A stretch of 52,798 nt of DNA. It comes from Pseudonocardia sp. KRD291 (GTDB lineage: Bacteria > Actinomycetota > Actinomycetes > Mycobacteriales > Pseudonocardiaceae). The stretch is taken from assembly GCF_019263595.1 (NCBI RefSeq), contig NZ_JADQDD010000009.1:1-52798 (forward strand), in the 5' to 3' direction. This document shows positions 15,777-23,688 of the stretch, piece after piece. Within the stretch, counting starts at the first letter, position 1; each line of letters starts with the position of its first letter. The notes beneath the pieces were generated by a model. That model saw only the letters and a list, made by a program, of their open reading frames with translations. It was not told the DNA's origin and made no database searches. Made by a program: the position numbers and the translations under genes.

Positions 15777-16940
15777 TCAGGCCTGCCCCGCCGTGCGGGA
15801 GGCCAGCAGGCGAAACGCGGGGGTCGGGAGCTCCGGAGCGAGGTCGACCGCGCACGTGCGGTCGAGGATCCGCAGTGTCTCCGGGCAGGCCTTCGGGCTG
15901 TGGTCGACGTCGCGGGCGGCCCAGCCGTACGGGTCCATCCCCGGGTGCCACGGGTTGCGCGAGCGCACCGAGCGCCAGTTCGTGTAGACGTGCCGGCCGG
16001 TGTCGGCGAGGCGGTGCACCCCGCGGCGGGCACCGAACGTCACCGCGTCGGACTCCTCGGTGAACGCGACGGCCAGGCCGGTCGCGGTCTCGGGGTCGTG
16101 GTGCGGGACCAGGTGCGAGCGGCCTGCGCCGAGCGTGCCGCGCAGCGCGTCGACCATGATCCGGCGGTGCCGCCTGCGGCGGGCCAGCTGGGCGTCGAGC
16201 CCGGCGAGCTGCGGGCGGAGCACGGCCGCGGACAGCTCGGGCATCCGCAGGTTCACCCCGACGATCAGGGCGCTGTCGTCGCCGGTGAAGCCGGGGCGCT
16301 CGTAGCTGCCCACGTCGTGGTACATCGAGGCCCGCTCGGCGAGCGTACGGTCGTTGGTCAGGACCGCACCGCCCTCACCACTGCGGATGTTCTTGTGCTG
16401 GTTGAAGCTGAAACACCCGGCATGCCCGATCGAGCCGACCCGGCGGCCCCGGTAGGTCACGCCCACCGCCTGGCACGCGTCCTCGATCACGGTCAGCCCG
16501 TACTCACCGGCGACGGCCATGATCGCGTCCATGTCGCAGACCAGGTTCTGCATGTGCACCGGGATGACGGCGCGGGTGTGCGCGGTGACCTTCCGCTTGA
16601 GGTCGATCGGGTCCAGGGTCAGCGTCTCGTCGACCTCGACCAGCACCGGCACGGCGCCGACGGCCAGCGGCGCGGCGGCGGTCGAGACCCAGGTGTAGGC
16701 GGGGACCAGGACCTCGTCGCCGGGTCCGATCCCGGCGCCGACGAGGGCGGCGATCAGGGCGCTGGTCCCGCTGTTCACCGCGAGCGCGTGCTCCACGCCG
16801 ATCACGCTGCGCAACTCGTCCTCGAACCGGGTGACCTCGGACCGTCCCCCACCGGTGTACCGCCCCAGCTCGCCGCGCCCCAGTACACGGACGGTGGCGG
16901 CCATACCCCGCGCGGTCGTGGCCATCGCCGCGAGACCCAT
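15777..16940 (-). CDS. DegT/DnrJ/EryC1/StrS-family aminotransferase
   Basis: A 387-residue PLP-dependent aminotransferase of the sugar/cyclitol type. Family landmarks: SEVTRFEDELRSVIGVEHAL with NSGTSALIAAL, GDEVLVPAYTWVSTAAAPL, VIEDACQAVG, and FSFNQHKNIRSGEGGAV, whose Lys in NQHKNI is the Schiff-base lysine. The HKNI form rather than HKQI or SKNL is a small variation. Such enzymes aminate keto sugars for surface glycans or natural products. ATG at 16940 is preceded by AGGGAGAG. It is divergent from a GMC oxidoreductase, with 152 bases between, which hints that the pair works on one sugar-like substrate. No glycosyltransferase or nucleotide-sugar gene is adjacent. Confidence 0.92.
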   Translation of the reverse strand: MGLAAMATTARGMAATVRVLGRGELGRYTGGGRSEVTRFEDELRSVIGVEHALAVNSGTSALIAALVGAGIGPGDEVLVPAYTWVSTAAAPLAVGAVPVLVEVDETLTLDPIDLKRKVTAHTRAVIPVHMQNLVCDMDAIMAVAGEYGLTVIEDACQAVGVTYRGRRVGSIGHAGCFSFNQHKNIRSGEGGAVLTNDRTLAERASMYHDVGSYERPGFTGDDSALIVGVNLRMPELSAAVLRPQLAGLDAQLARRRRHRRIMVDALRGTLGAGRSHLVPHHDPETATGLAVAFTEESDAVTFGARRGVHRLADTGRHVYTNWRSVRSRNPWHPGMDPYGWAARDVDHSPKACPETLRILDRTCAVDLAPELPTPAFRLLASRTAGQA

Positions 16941-17010
16941 ACTCGAGCACTCTCCCTGGACCGGCACGCTGCCGGAGTCAAACGCCCATACCACCTGAAT
17001 CAGACAGCAA

Positions 17011-17019
17011 TAAGGTTAG
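17011..17019. promoter_or_regulatory. Possible IdeR/DtxR half-site in the aminotransferase/GMC divergent region
   Basis: TAAGGTTAG differs by one base from the half-site TTAGGTTAG of the actinobacterial iron-regulator box. It sits in an AT-richer patch (16995-17025) of the divergent intergenic region. The second half of the box is not conserved, so this is weak. Confidence 0.2.
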
Positions 17020-17092
17020 CTACCGTCTCCCGGGCGCCCCGAACCGGCCACCCCGGTCAGGGTCACAGCGAGCCGGAAGGACGTGTCAGGCG

Positions 17093-18748
17093 ATGTTGAT
17101 GGACGCGCGTCGGGCGCTGCCCGGCTCCTCGTTCGATGCCGAGGTCTGCGTGATCGGCAGCGGCCCGGCGGGGGCGACCGTGGCGGCCGAGCTGGCCGAC
17201 CGCGGGCTGCGGGTCATCGTGCTGGAGGGCGGCGGCGCGGGCCGGGACCGCACCGCGGAGGACACGTACCGCGGGGTGGCCGGCGAGGGCGCGCACGACC
17301 CGCTCGAGACGGTCCGCCAGAAGCGCCTCGGCGGGACGAGCGCGGTGTGGGGTGGACGCTGCGCCCCGCTCGACGACGTCGACTTCACCGAGCGCGAGTG
17401 GCTCCCGGACACCCGCTGGCCGATCCCGCACGATGAGCTGCGCCGCTACTACGGCCGGGCCCAGCGTCACCTCGACGCCGGGGACTGCGAGTACTCCGCG
17501 GCCGCGTCCGGTTTCCCGGAGGTCCCGTCCGACGTCGCGGCGGACGCCGCGGGGACCGAGGTGCTCCGCTGGGACGACCTGTGGCGCTGGAGCCCCCCGA
17601 CGGCGTTCGCCCCGCGGATGCGCGCGCTCGCCGGGACCGGCCGGATCCGGTTGTTCACCCACGCCACCGTCGCGCGGCTCGATCGCGACCCGGTCAGCGG
17701 GGCGGCCACCGAGGCCGTCGTCGTGCCCCGCCGCGGCCAGGAGGTCCGCGTCCGTGCGCGCGAGTTCGTGCTGGCCGCAGGCGGTCTGGAGTCGACCCGG
17801 ATCCTGCTGGCCTCGGACGGCTACGGCGGCAGCGGGCTGGGCGCGGGCATCGGCAACGCCTACGACCAGGTCGGACGGCACTACATGACGCACCCGGTCG
17901 GTGAGGTCGGGCGCCTGGGGCTCACCGCAGCCGGACGGGCGCTCGGCCTGGGCTACGCGGTCACCCCGGAGGGCGTCTACGCCCGGCGGATGCTCTCGCT
18001 GGCTCCGTCGGTGCAGGCCGAGCAGGGCCTGGGCAACCTCAAGGCGGCGGTCTGGTTCGCCGACCCGAAGGACCCCTCGCACCACGACGCGCTGCTCTCG
18101 ACGTTCGCGCTCACCTACTGGGGCATGGGCCGGGCCCGGGCCGGGTTCAAGTCGGCCGGCACGCACGCCCAGTACACGTCCACGACCGGGATCTCCCGGC
18201 ACGTCCGCAACGTGGCAGGCGACCCCGCCCGGGTCGTCCGGTTCGCCCGGGGCTGGGCCCGGCCCCGGCTGACCGGCGCGCGGCACCTGCCCTCGTTCAT
18301 GCCGCTCGACTCGAGCCGCTGCCGGCTGCGCTTCGACGCCGAGCAGACCCCGTCCGCGGCCAACCGGGTCACCCTGGACCGCGAACGCGACGCGCTGGGG
18401 CAGTGCCGGCTGCGGGTGGACTACGCGGTGTCCCCCGGCGACCGGCAGAGCATCGCCACGTCGCTGACACTGATCGGCAAGGAGCTCGAGCGCACCGGCC
18501 TGGCCACCGTCGACCTCTCCGACGTCGAGCGGGTCGGGGACGCGCCGATGACCGACGGCACCCATCAGATGGGCCTGCTGCGGATGTCGGACTCGCCGCG
18601 CGAGGGCGTCGTCGACGCCCAGTGCCGGGTGCACGGCAGCCCCAACGTGCACGTCGCGAGCAGTGCGGTGTTCCCGTCGTCCGGGGCGGTCGGGCCGACG
18701 CTGGCCTTGGTCGCGATGGCCTGCCGCACCGCCGACGGGATCAGCTGA
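17093..18748 (+). CDS. GMC-family FAD-dependent oxidoreductase (glucose-methanol-choline type)
   Basis: A 551-residue flavoenzyme. FAD-binding motif VIGSGPAGATVAAEL at 20-34 followed by VIVLEGGG; RLGGTSAVWGGRCAPLD, the GMC glycine-rich flavin loop in its variant form; FVLAAGGLESTRILL near 224-238; and the C-terminal active-site segment THQMGLLRMSD plus ASSAVFPSSGAVGPTLALVA. The HQMG form in place of the classical HPxG points to the branch found in polysaccharide and natural-product loci. ATG codons at 17093 and 17099 are both possible; GGAAGGA lies 13 bases before the first. Oxidation of a sugar or alcohol hydroxyl for the divergent aminotransferase is an inference from neighbourhood only. 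Confidence 0.9.
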   Translation: MLMDARRALPGSSFDAEVCVIGSGPAGATVAAELADRGLRVIVLEGGGAGRDRTAEDTYRGVAGEGAHDPLETVRQKRLGGTSAVWGGRCAPLDDVDFTEREWLPDTRWPIPHDELRRYYGRAQRHLDAGDCEYSAAASGFPEVPSDVAADAAGTEVLRWDDLWRWSPPTAFAPRMRALAGTGRIRLFTHATVARLDRDPVSGAATEAVVVPRRGQEVRVRAREFVLAAGGLESTRILLASDGYGGSGLGAGIGNAYDQVGRHYMTHPVGEVGRLGLTAAGRALGLGYAVTPEGVYARRMLSLAPSVQAEQGLGNLKAAVWFADPKDPSHHDALLSTFALTYWGMGRARAGFKSAGTHAQYTSTTGISRHVRNVAGDPARVVRFARGWARPRLTGARHLPSFMPLDSSRCRLRFDAEQTPSAANRVTLDRERDALGQCRLRVDYAVSPGDRQSIATSLTLIGKELERTGLATVDLSDVERVGDAPMTDGTHQMGLLRMSDSPREGVVDAQCRVHGSPNVHVASSAVFPSSGAVGPTLALVAMACRTADGIS

Positions 18749-18784
18749 GCGCTCGTCCCGTCGGGGGTGCCCCGCGAGGCAGCG

Positions 18785-19036
18785 TCAGGCCCCGACGTTG
18801 TCCGGGGCGGACTTGCGACCCACCGCGCGGCCGACGAAGAACCCGATCGCGAGCCCGACCAGCGCTCCGACGATGAAGATCCCGGCCAGGAAGCCGAAGA
18901 CGGCCTTGCCCAGCTTCTGCAGGAACCCGGCCGCCTCGGTGTGCTGGGCGGCGTCCGCGAGCACCGCGTGCGAGGCGTGCGCGTCGGCGTACTGGGCGAG
19001 CAGCGGGCCGTGGTCGGCGACGAGCGTCATCAACAT
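18785..19036 (-). CDS. Small single-pass membrane protein with glycine zipper
   Basis: An 83-residue protein, unrecognised as a family. Residues 1-45 are amphipathic and Ala/His-rich; residues about 50-74 (VFGFLAGIFIVGALVGLAIG) form one membrane helix with Gly/Ala spaced every third or fourth position, a glycine-zipper pattern that favours self-association. A basic tail GRAVGRKSAP would lie in the cytoplasm. ATG at 19036 or 19030 could start it. It is convergent with the GMC gene and lies 102 bases from a tandem-repeat tract. Function unknown. Confidence 0.65.
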   Translation of the reverse strand: MLMTLVADHGPLLAQYADAHASHAVLADAAQHTEAAGFLQKLGKAVFGFLAGIFIVGALVGLAIGFFVGRAVGRKSAPDNVGA

Positions 19037-19137
19037 GGCCGACACCCTCGCACAGCTCCCGGCACCCTGCGCTCCGGTGTCCGTGCTGGTCAGGAGGCCG
19101 ACCCGGACGGATGACCCAGGTCCGGACGATCCGGACA

Positions 19138-19183
19138 GCGGATCTCCACAGCGGATCTCCACAGGGGATCTTCACAGCGGATC
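19138..19183. repeat. 13-bp tandem repeat, about 3.5 copies
   Basis: GCGGATCTCCACA occurs twice exactly (19138-19150, 19151-19163), then as GGGGATCTTCACA (19164-19176), then GCGGATC begins a fourth copy. It lies in the gap between the small membrane protein gene and the stop of the DICT-GGDEF gene. Confidence 0.9.
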
Positions 19184-19199
19184 GGTACGGGGGTCGGGC

Positions 19200-20339
19200 T
19201 CACTGCCGGGCGCGCAGCACCGTGACCGGGATGCCGGCCTCGGTCGCCCGGTCCAGCGCGGCCCAGAGCTCCCCGAGCGGCAGCGGCCGCGTGCGGGTGC
19301 GGGTGATCACGGCGGTGGCCGGGGTCGGGACGAACGGGTAGGTGCCCGACAGCGCACTGACCGTGGCCTGCATGCGTGCCGCCTCCTCGGCGAGGCGTTC
19401 GACGTCGCGCGAGGGCAGCACGAGCAGGAACTCCTCGCGTCCCACCCGCACCGCCCGGTCGGCCGGGCCGGTGCGCTGGCGCAGGATCCGCGCGACCGAC
19501 TGCAGGATCGCCAGCTCGGCGCGGAACCCGAAGCGGTGCCGGACGCCCGCCAGTTCGTGCACGCGCAGCAGCACCAGGCCCAGCGGCAGGGTCCCGGTGG
19601 CCGACCGGTCGGTCCAGCGGTCCAGGAACGCCCGGGTCGCCAGCCCGCTGCGCGGGTCGCGCTCGGCGCCGGGGGAGACGTCGTCGAGCTGGTCGGCGAT
19701 GTGGTCGGCGCGCCGGCGCTCCTCCGAGAGGAGGGTCAGCAGCACGGTCGTCGCCGCGTCGTGGCGGGTGTCGGTCTCGGTCCCCGGGATCGCGACGACG
19801 CGGCCGAGCACCTCGTCGAGCGCGCCGTTCTGCCCGGCGGTCATCCGCGAGCCCATCGTGGTGCGCAGCCGCATCAGCTCGGTGTAGGCGTCGCCGCGAC
19901 GGAACGACCACCGCCCGGAGAACAGCCGCCCGCGCTCGAGCGACCGTGCCGCGCCGTCGACCTGCTCCAGGTCGCGGGCGACGAGCGTGGCCCCGGAACG
20001 GGGGGAGAGCACGGTGACGCTCCACTCCCGCGCCAGCGGGTCGTCCTCGCCCAGCAACACGTGCGAGACGCCCGGTGGCAGGCGCGGCGGTACGTCCCCG
20101 ACGAGACCGATCACCGTCACCTCCGCCACCCGGGCGATCCGGGCGTAGAGATCGGCCTCCCGCTCGAAGTAGGACGGGCGCTGGAACATCGCGACCACGG
20201 CCAGCGGGGCGTCCCGGGCGGAGGCGAGAGCGAACTCCTCGATCGCGTGCGACGTCGCGACGAGGAGCGGCTTGGTCACTGTGCGTAGCGAGGTGCCGGA
20301 CGGGGCGAGACCGCGCGCCGGGTCACAGTCACGCAGCAT
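19200..20339 (-). CDS. DICT sensory domain protein with degenerate GGDEF domain
   Basis: A 379-residue cytoplasmic signalling protein. The N-terminal half (about 23-160) matches the DICT sensory domain: KPLLVATSHAIEEFALASAR, VAMFQRPSYFEREA, VTVIGLVGD, VSHVLLGEDDPLAREWSVTV and SLERGRLFSGRWSF. The C-terminal half (about 225-375) has a GGDEF fold: DPRSGLATRAFLDRW in the place of DxLTGLxNR, and RVGREEFLLVLP where the GGDEF signature belongs. Replacement of GGDEF by VGREEF probably abolishes diguanylate cyclase activity, leaving a nucleotide-binding or structural role. ATG at 20339. Partners are unknown. Confidence 0.87.
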   Translation of the reverse strand: MLRDCDPARGLAPSGTSLRTVTKPLLVATSHAIEEFALASARDAPLAVVAMFQRPSYFEREADLYARIARVAEVTVIGLVGDVPPRLPPGVSHVLLGEDDPLAREWSVTVLSPRSGATLVARDLEQVDGAARSLERGRLFSGRWSFRRGDAYTELMRLRTTMGSRMTAGQNGALDEVLGRVVAIPGTETDTRHDAATTVLLTLLSEERRRADHIADQLDDVSPGAERDPRSGLATRAFLDRWTDRSATGTLPLGLVLLRVHELAGVRHRFGFRAELAILQSVARILRQRTGPADRAVRVGREEFLLVLPSRDVERLAEEAARMQATVSALSGTYPFVPTPATAVITRTRTRPLPLGELWAALDRATEAGIPVTVLRARQ

Positions 20340-20456
20340 GTGGGCCCCCTCGGCGGTCGGCGCCCCCTCGTGCTGCTCACCTGGGTGGCGGTACGGATCT
20401 CCCTGTTGAACACAGAGTGTGCCCGACGGGCGTCCGCTGCGCCCACCTACGGGTGG

Positions 20457-21971
20457 TCATCGGGTCCTCCGGTGTCCGCGCGGGACCGGCCGTGGACCGG
20501 AGACCCCGCAGTGCCTGCCCTCCTCGACCGGAGCGGCGGCGCGAGGCGCCCGCGGTGTGCGCAGCAAGGTCGCCGAGAGCGCGGCGCCGCCGAGGAGCAG
20601 GCCCGCGGCCACCGTCATCGCGGTCCGGAACCCGGCGCCGAACGCGACCGGGTCGGTGTAGTCGTCGCCGGCGATCCCGGCCAGCGCCGGGACCAGGGCC
20701 ACGGCGAGCAGCCCGGCGGCGCGGGCGACGGCGTTGTTCACCCCGGAGGCGACGCCGGCGTGCCGGTCGTCCGCGGCGTCGAGGACGGCGGTGGTCAGCG
20801 GGGCCACCGCCCCGGACAGCCCGAGGCCGAACACGACCACGGCCGGCAGCACGTCGAGCAGGTAGGAGGAACCCGGGCCGATCCGGGTCATCAGCCCGAT
20901 CCCGGCCGCGGCCACGAGCAACCCGACGGTCATCGGGATCCGCGGCCCGATCCGGGCGCCGAGCGCGCCCATCCGGGCCGAGAGCAGCAGCATCAGCGCC
21001 GTGACCGGCAGCAGCGCGGTCCCGGCGGCGAGCGGGCTGAACCCGGACACCACCTGCAGCTGCAGCACCAGCAGCACGAACAGCAGCCCGAGCGCGGCGT
21101 ACATCAGCAGCGTGATCACGTTCGCGGCGGTGAACCGTGGGTTCGCGAACAGGTCACCCGGCACCAGCGGCGCCGGTGCGCGCCGCTCGACGAGAGCGAA
21201 CGCCACCAGCGCGGCGACACCGGCCAGCCCCGACACGAGCACCCCCACGCTCGCGCCGTCGGTCCCGGCCGCGGTCAGCGACCAGGTCAGCGCACCCAGC
21301 CCGGCGACCGCGAGCACGGTGCCGGGGACGTCGAGGTGGGTCGCGGCGCTCTCGTCGCGCGACTCCGGGACGTGGCGCAGCGCGACCAGGACCACGACCG
21401 CGGCCAGTGGCAGGTTGATCAGGAACACCGCCCGCCAGTTCCACTCCACCAGCCAGCCGCCGACGAACGGCCCGAGCGCCCCGGCCACCCCGCCGAGGCC
21501 GGACCAGGCCCCGATTGCGGCCGCCCGGTCGCGCCCGTGGAACGACGCCGAGATCAGCGCCAGGCTCCCCGGGGTCAGCAGCGCCCCGCCGACACCCTGC
21601 AGCGCCCGCGCCGCCACGAGCACCTCGATCGAGGGGGCCAGCCCGCAGAGCAGCGACGCGACGGCGAACCACACGGCCCCGGTCAGGAACACCCGCCGCC
21701 GCCCGAACCGGTCGCCCAGCGAGCCGCCGAGCAGGATCAGCCCGGCCAGCGTCAGGGTGTAGGCGTTGATCGTCCACTGCAGACCGGCGAACGAGGCGTC
21801 GAAGTCGGCGCCGATCCGGGACAGGGCGATGTTGACCACGGTCGAGTCCAGCATCGCCATCCCGGACCCGAGCACGCAGGCGAGCAGCACCCACCGTCCG
21901 GCGGGCGTACCCAGGCGCATGCCCGCGCTGCCCGCGGGGCCGTCACCGGACGGTTCGGTCACATCGGCCAT
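20457..21971 (-). CDS. MFS drug-exporter, DHA2 (EmrB/QacA) family
   Basis: A 504-residue, 14-helix major facilitator exporter driven by the proton gradient. Motif C-like and DHA2 landmarks include LGSGMAMLDSTVVNIALSRI in helix 1, WTINAYTLTLAGLILLGGSL, GDRFGRRRVFLTGAVWF (motif A), ARALQGVGGALLTPGSLALI and GPFVGGWLVEWNWRAVFLIN. ATG at 21971 is chosen for the AGGAG 9 bases upstream; GTG at 22004 is possible. A long basic C-terminal tail follows the last helix. Substrate unknown. No adjacent TetR or MarR regulator is present, and the gene upstream on the other strand is an S10 peptidase. Confidence 0.93.
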   Translation of the reverse strand: MADVTEPSGDGPAGSAGMRLGTPAGRWVLLACVLGSGMAMLDSTVVNIALSRIGADFDASFAGLQWTINAYTLTLAGLILLGGSLGDRFGRRRVFLTGAVWFAVASLLCGLAPSIEVLVAARALQGVGGALLTPGSLALISASFHGRDRAAAIGAWSGLGGVAGALGPFVGGWLVEWNWRAVFLINLPLAAVVVLVALRHVPESRDESAATHLDVPGTVLAVAGLGALTWSLTAAGTDGASVGVLVSGLAGVAALVAFALVERRAPAPLVPGDLFANPRFTAANVITLLMYAALGLLFVLLVLQLQVVSGFSPLAAGTALLPVTALMLLLSARMGALGARIGPRIPMTVGLLVAAAGIGLMTRIGPGSSYLLDVLPAVVVFGLGLSGAVAPLTTAVLDAADDRHAGVASGVNNAVARAAGLLAVALVPALAGIAGDDYTDPVAFGAGFRTAMTVAAGLLLGGAALSATLLRTPRAPRAAAPVEEGRHCGVSGPRPVPRGHRRTR

Positions 21972-22151
21972 GGCGAGAGTCTCCTCGCCCGGGGTGCCCG
22001 ACACACGACCGAGGCCGGCTCCGCATCCCGGCAGGCCGGAATGTCGTGTACGTCACAATCATGTTGAGTGTGCCGTGACGGCACGGTCTCTGCTGCTCCT
22101 ACCGCCGGAGTACCCCGCCCCGGAACCGACCAGGGAGCTCGAGAACACGAC

Positions 22152-23636
22152 ATGAGTGACGAACAGCAGGGCAACGCCGACCACCAGCCGCCGTCCGGTG
22201 CCTCGACGACGGGCACGTGGAACGGCGTCGACTACACCGCGACGGCGGCGTGGGCGGTGCTGCGGAAGAAGGAGAAGCCGGCGGCGGAGATGTTCTCGGT
22301 CTCCTACGTCGCGAGCTCGCCCGGTACGGACCGGCCGGTGACCTTCGTGTTCAACGGCGGTCCGGGGGCGTCGTCGGCGTACCTGCACATCGGACTGGTC
22401 GGCCCGCAGCGCGTCGAGCTGCCCGCGGACGGGACGGTCCCGCCGATGCCGCCGCGGATGGTGCACAACGAGGAGTCGTGGCTCGGGTTCACCGATCTCG
22501 TGTTCATCGACCCGATCGGCACCGGCTTCAGCCGGGTGATCGAAACGGCCGACACGGCCGACGACAAGACCGACAAGACCGACCCGGGGGAGTACTTCGG
22601 CGTCACCCGCGACCTCGAGGCGATCTGCGAGTTCATGGGCCGCTGGCTCTCGGACAACGGCCGCTGGGGCTCGGCGGTGTTCATCGCCGGTGAGAGCTAC
22701 GGCGGCTACCGCACCGCGCGCCTGACCCGGATGCTGCACGAGACGACCGGGATCGGCCTGAGCGGTGCGCTGCTCATCTCGCCGGCACTGGAGTTCGGCG
22801 GGCTCACCGCGCTGATGGGCCGGGGGGACTACGAGGTGCTGCCGTGGGTCGACATCCTGCCGACGATGGCGCTCACGGCCGTGCACCACGGGCGCTCGCG
22901 GGCGTTCGCGCCCGGCACCGCGGTGGCCGACGTCCGGCGCGGGGCGGAGGAGTTCGCGACGGGCGACTACGCGGTGTTCCTGACCCGCGGCGCCGCGATG
23001 CCGGCCGACGAGCGTGAGCGCGTGCTCGCCCGGCTGGCGGACCTGATCGGTCTCGAGCCGGAGTTCGTGGCGCGCGCCGAGGGCCGTGTCCGCGTCGACC
23101 AGTTCGCCCGGGAGCTGCTGCGCGACGAGCGGAAGGTGCTGGGGCGTTACGACGGGACGGTCACGACCGCGGACCCGTACCCGGACCGCTCGATGTTCGA
23201 GGGCGCCGACCCGACGCTGAGCTCGATCAAGTCCGCGTACACGATGGCGGTCAACCAGCACCTGCGCTCGACGATCGGGGTCGAGACCGACCGCGAGTAC
23301 TCGCTGCTCAACCTCGACGTCGTGCTGGGGTGGAAGGACGACGCGAGCGTCATCTACAACCTGCCGGTGCAGGGCGCCACCGACGACCTCCGGTACGGGA
23401 TGGCGGTGAACCCGCACATGCGGACGTTCATCACGCACGGCCGCTACGACCTCGTCACCCCCTACTACACCTCCGACCGGCTGCGGAACCTGATGCGCCT
23501 CGACCCGGGCGTCGCGGACCGGTTGACCGTCCGCCACTTCGAGGGCGGGCACATGTTCTACGCGTGGCAGGAGAGCCGGCGGGCCTTCACCTCCGCGGTG
23601 GCCGGGTTCGTGGCCGAGGCCGCGGGACCGCGCTGA
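22152..23636 (+). CDS. S10-family serine carboxypeptidase-like protein
   Basis: A 494-residue alpha/beta-hydrolase-fold peptidase of family S10. Landmarks: VFNGGPGASSAYLHIGLVGP (oxyanion and substrate loop, about 67-86), VFIDPIGTGFSRV, nucleophile Ser182 in IAGESYGGYRTARL, catalytic Asp in ITHGRYDLVTPYY and His in FEGGHMFYAW. No signal peptide is seen, so it is expected in the cytoplasm, unlike the secreted or vacuolar eukaryotic enzymes. Bacterial members of this type are poorly characterised. ATG at 22152; GGGAG lies somewhat far upstream. A GMC oxidoreductase follows 52 bases later on the same strand. Confidence 0.93.
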   Translation: MSDEQQGNADHQPPSGASTTGTWNGVDYTATAAWAVLRKKEKPAAEMFSVSYVASSPGTDRPVTFVFNGGPGASSAYLHIGLVGPQRVELPADGTVPPMPPRMVHNEESWLGFTDLVFIDPIGTGFSRVIETADTADDKTDKTDPGEYFGVTRDLEAICEFMGRWLSDNGRWGSAVFIAGESYGGYRTARLTRMLHETTGIGLSGALLISPALEFGGLTALMGRGDYEVLPWVDILPTMALTAVHHGRSRAFAPGTAVADVRRGAEEFATGDYAVFLTRGAAMPADERERVLARLADLIGLEPEFVARAEGRVRVDQFARELLRDERKVLGRYDGTVTTADPYPDRSMFEGADPTLSSIKSAYTMAVNQHLRSTIGVETDREYSLLNLDVVLGWKDDASVIYNLPVQGATDDLRYGMAVNPHMRTFITHGRYDLVTPYYTSDRLRNLMRLDPGVADRLTVRHFEGGHMFYAWQESRRAFTSAVAGFVAEAAGPR

Positions 23637-23637
23637 C

Positions 23638-23652
23638 CGGGCGCTGCGCCCG
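23638..23652 (+). terminator. Short GC hairpin after the S10 peptidase gene
   Basis: CGGGCG-CTG-CGCCCG forms a 6-bp stem with a 3-base loop one base after the stop codon. It is short and may only attenuate transcription into the next gene. Confidence 0.3.
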
Positions 23653-23688
23653 AGGCCCATCATCACGACTGCGGCAGGGAGACTTCAG

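Noticed and set aside
17006-17030. Full IdeR/DtxR iron box
   Set aside because: Only the left half-site is close to consensus; the right half is too diverged, so just a half-site is reported at low confidence.
19138-19183. DnaA-box cluster or origin
   Set aside because: The unit CTCCACA only partly matches TTGTCCACA, and no dnaA or dnaN gene is near.
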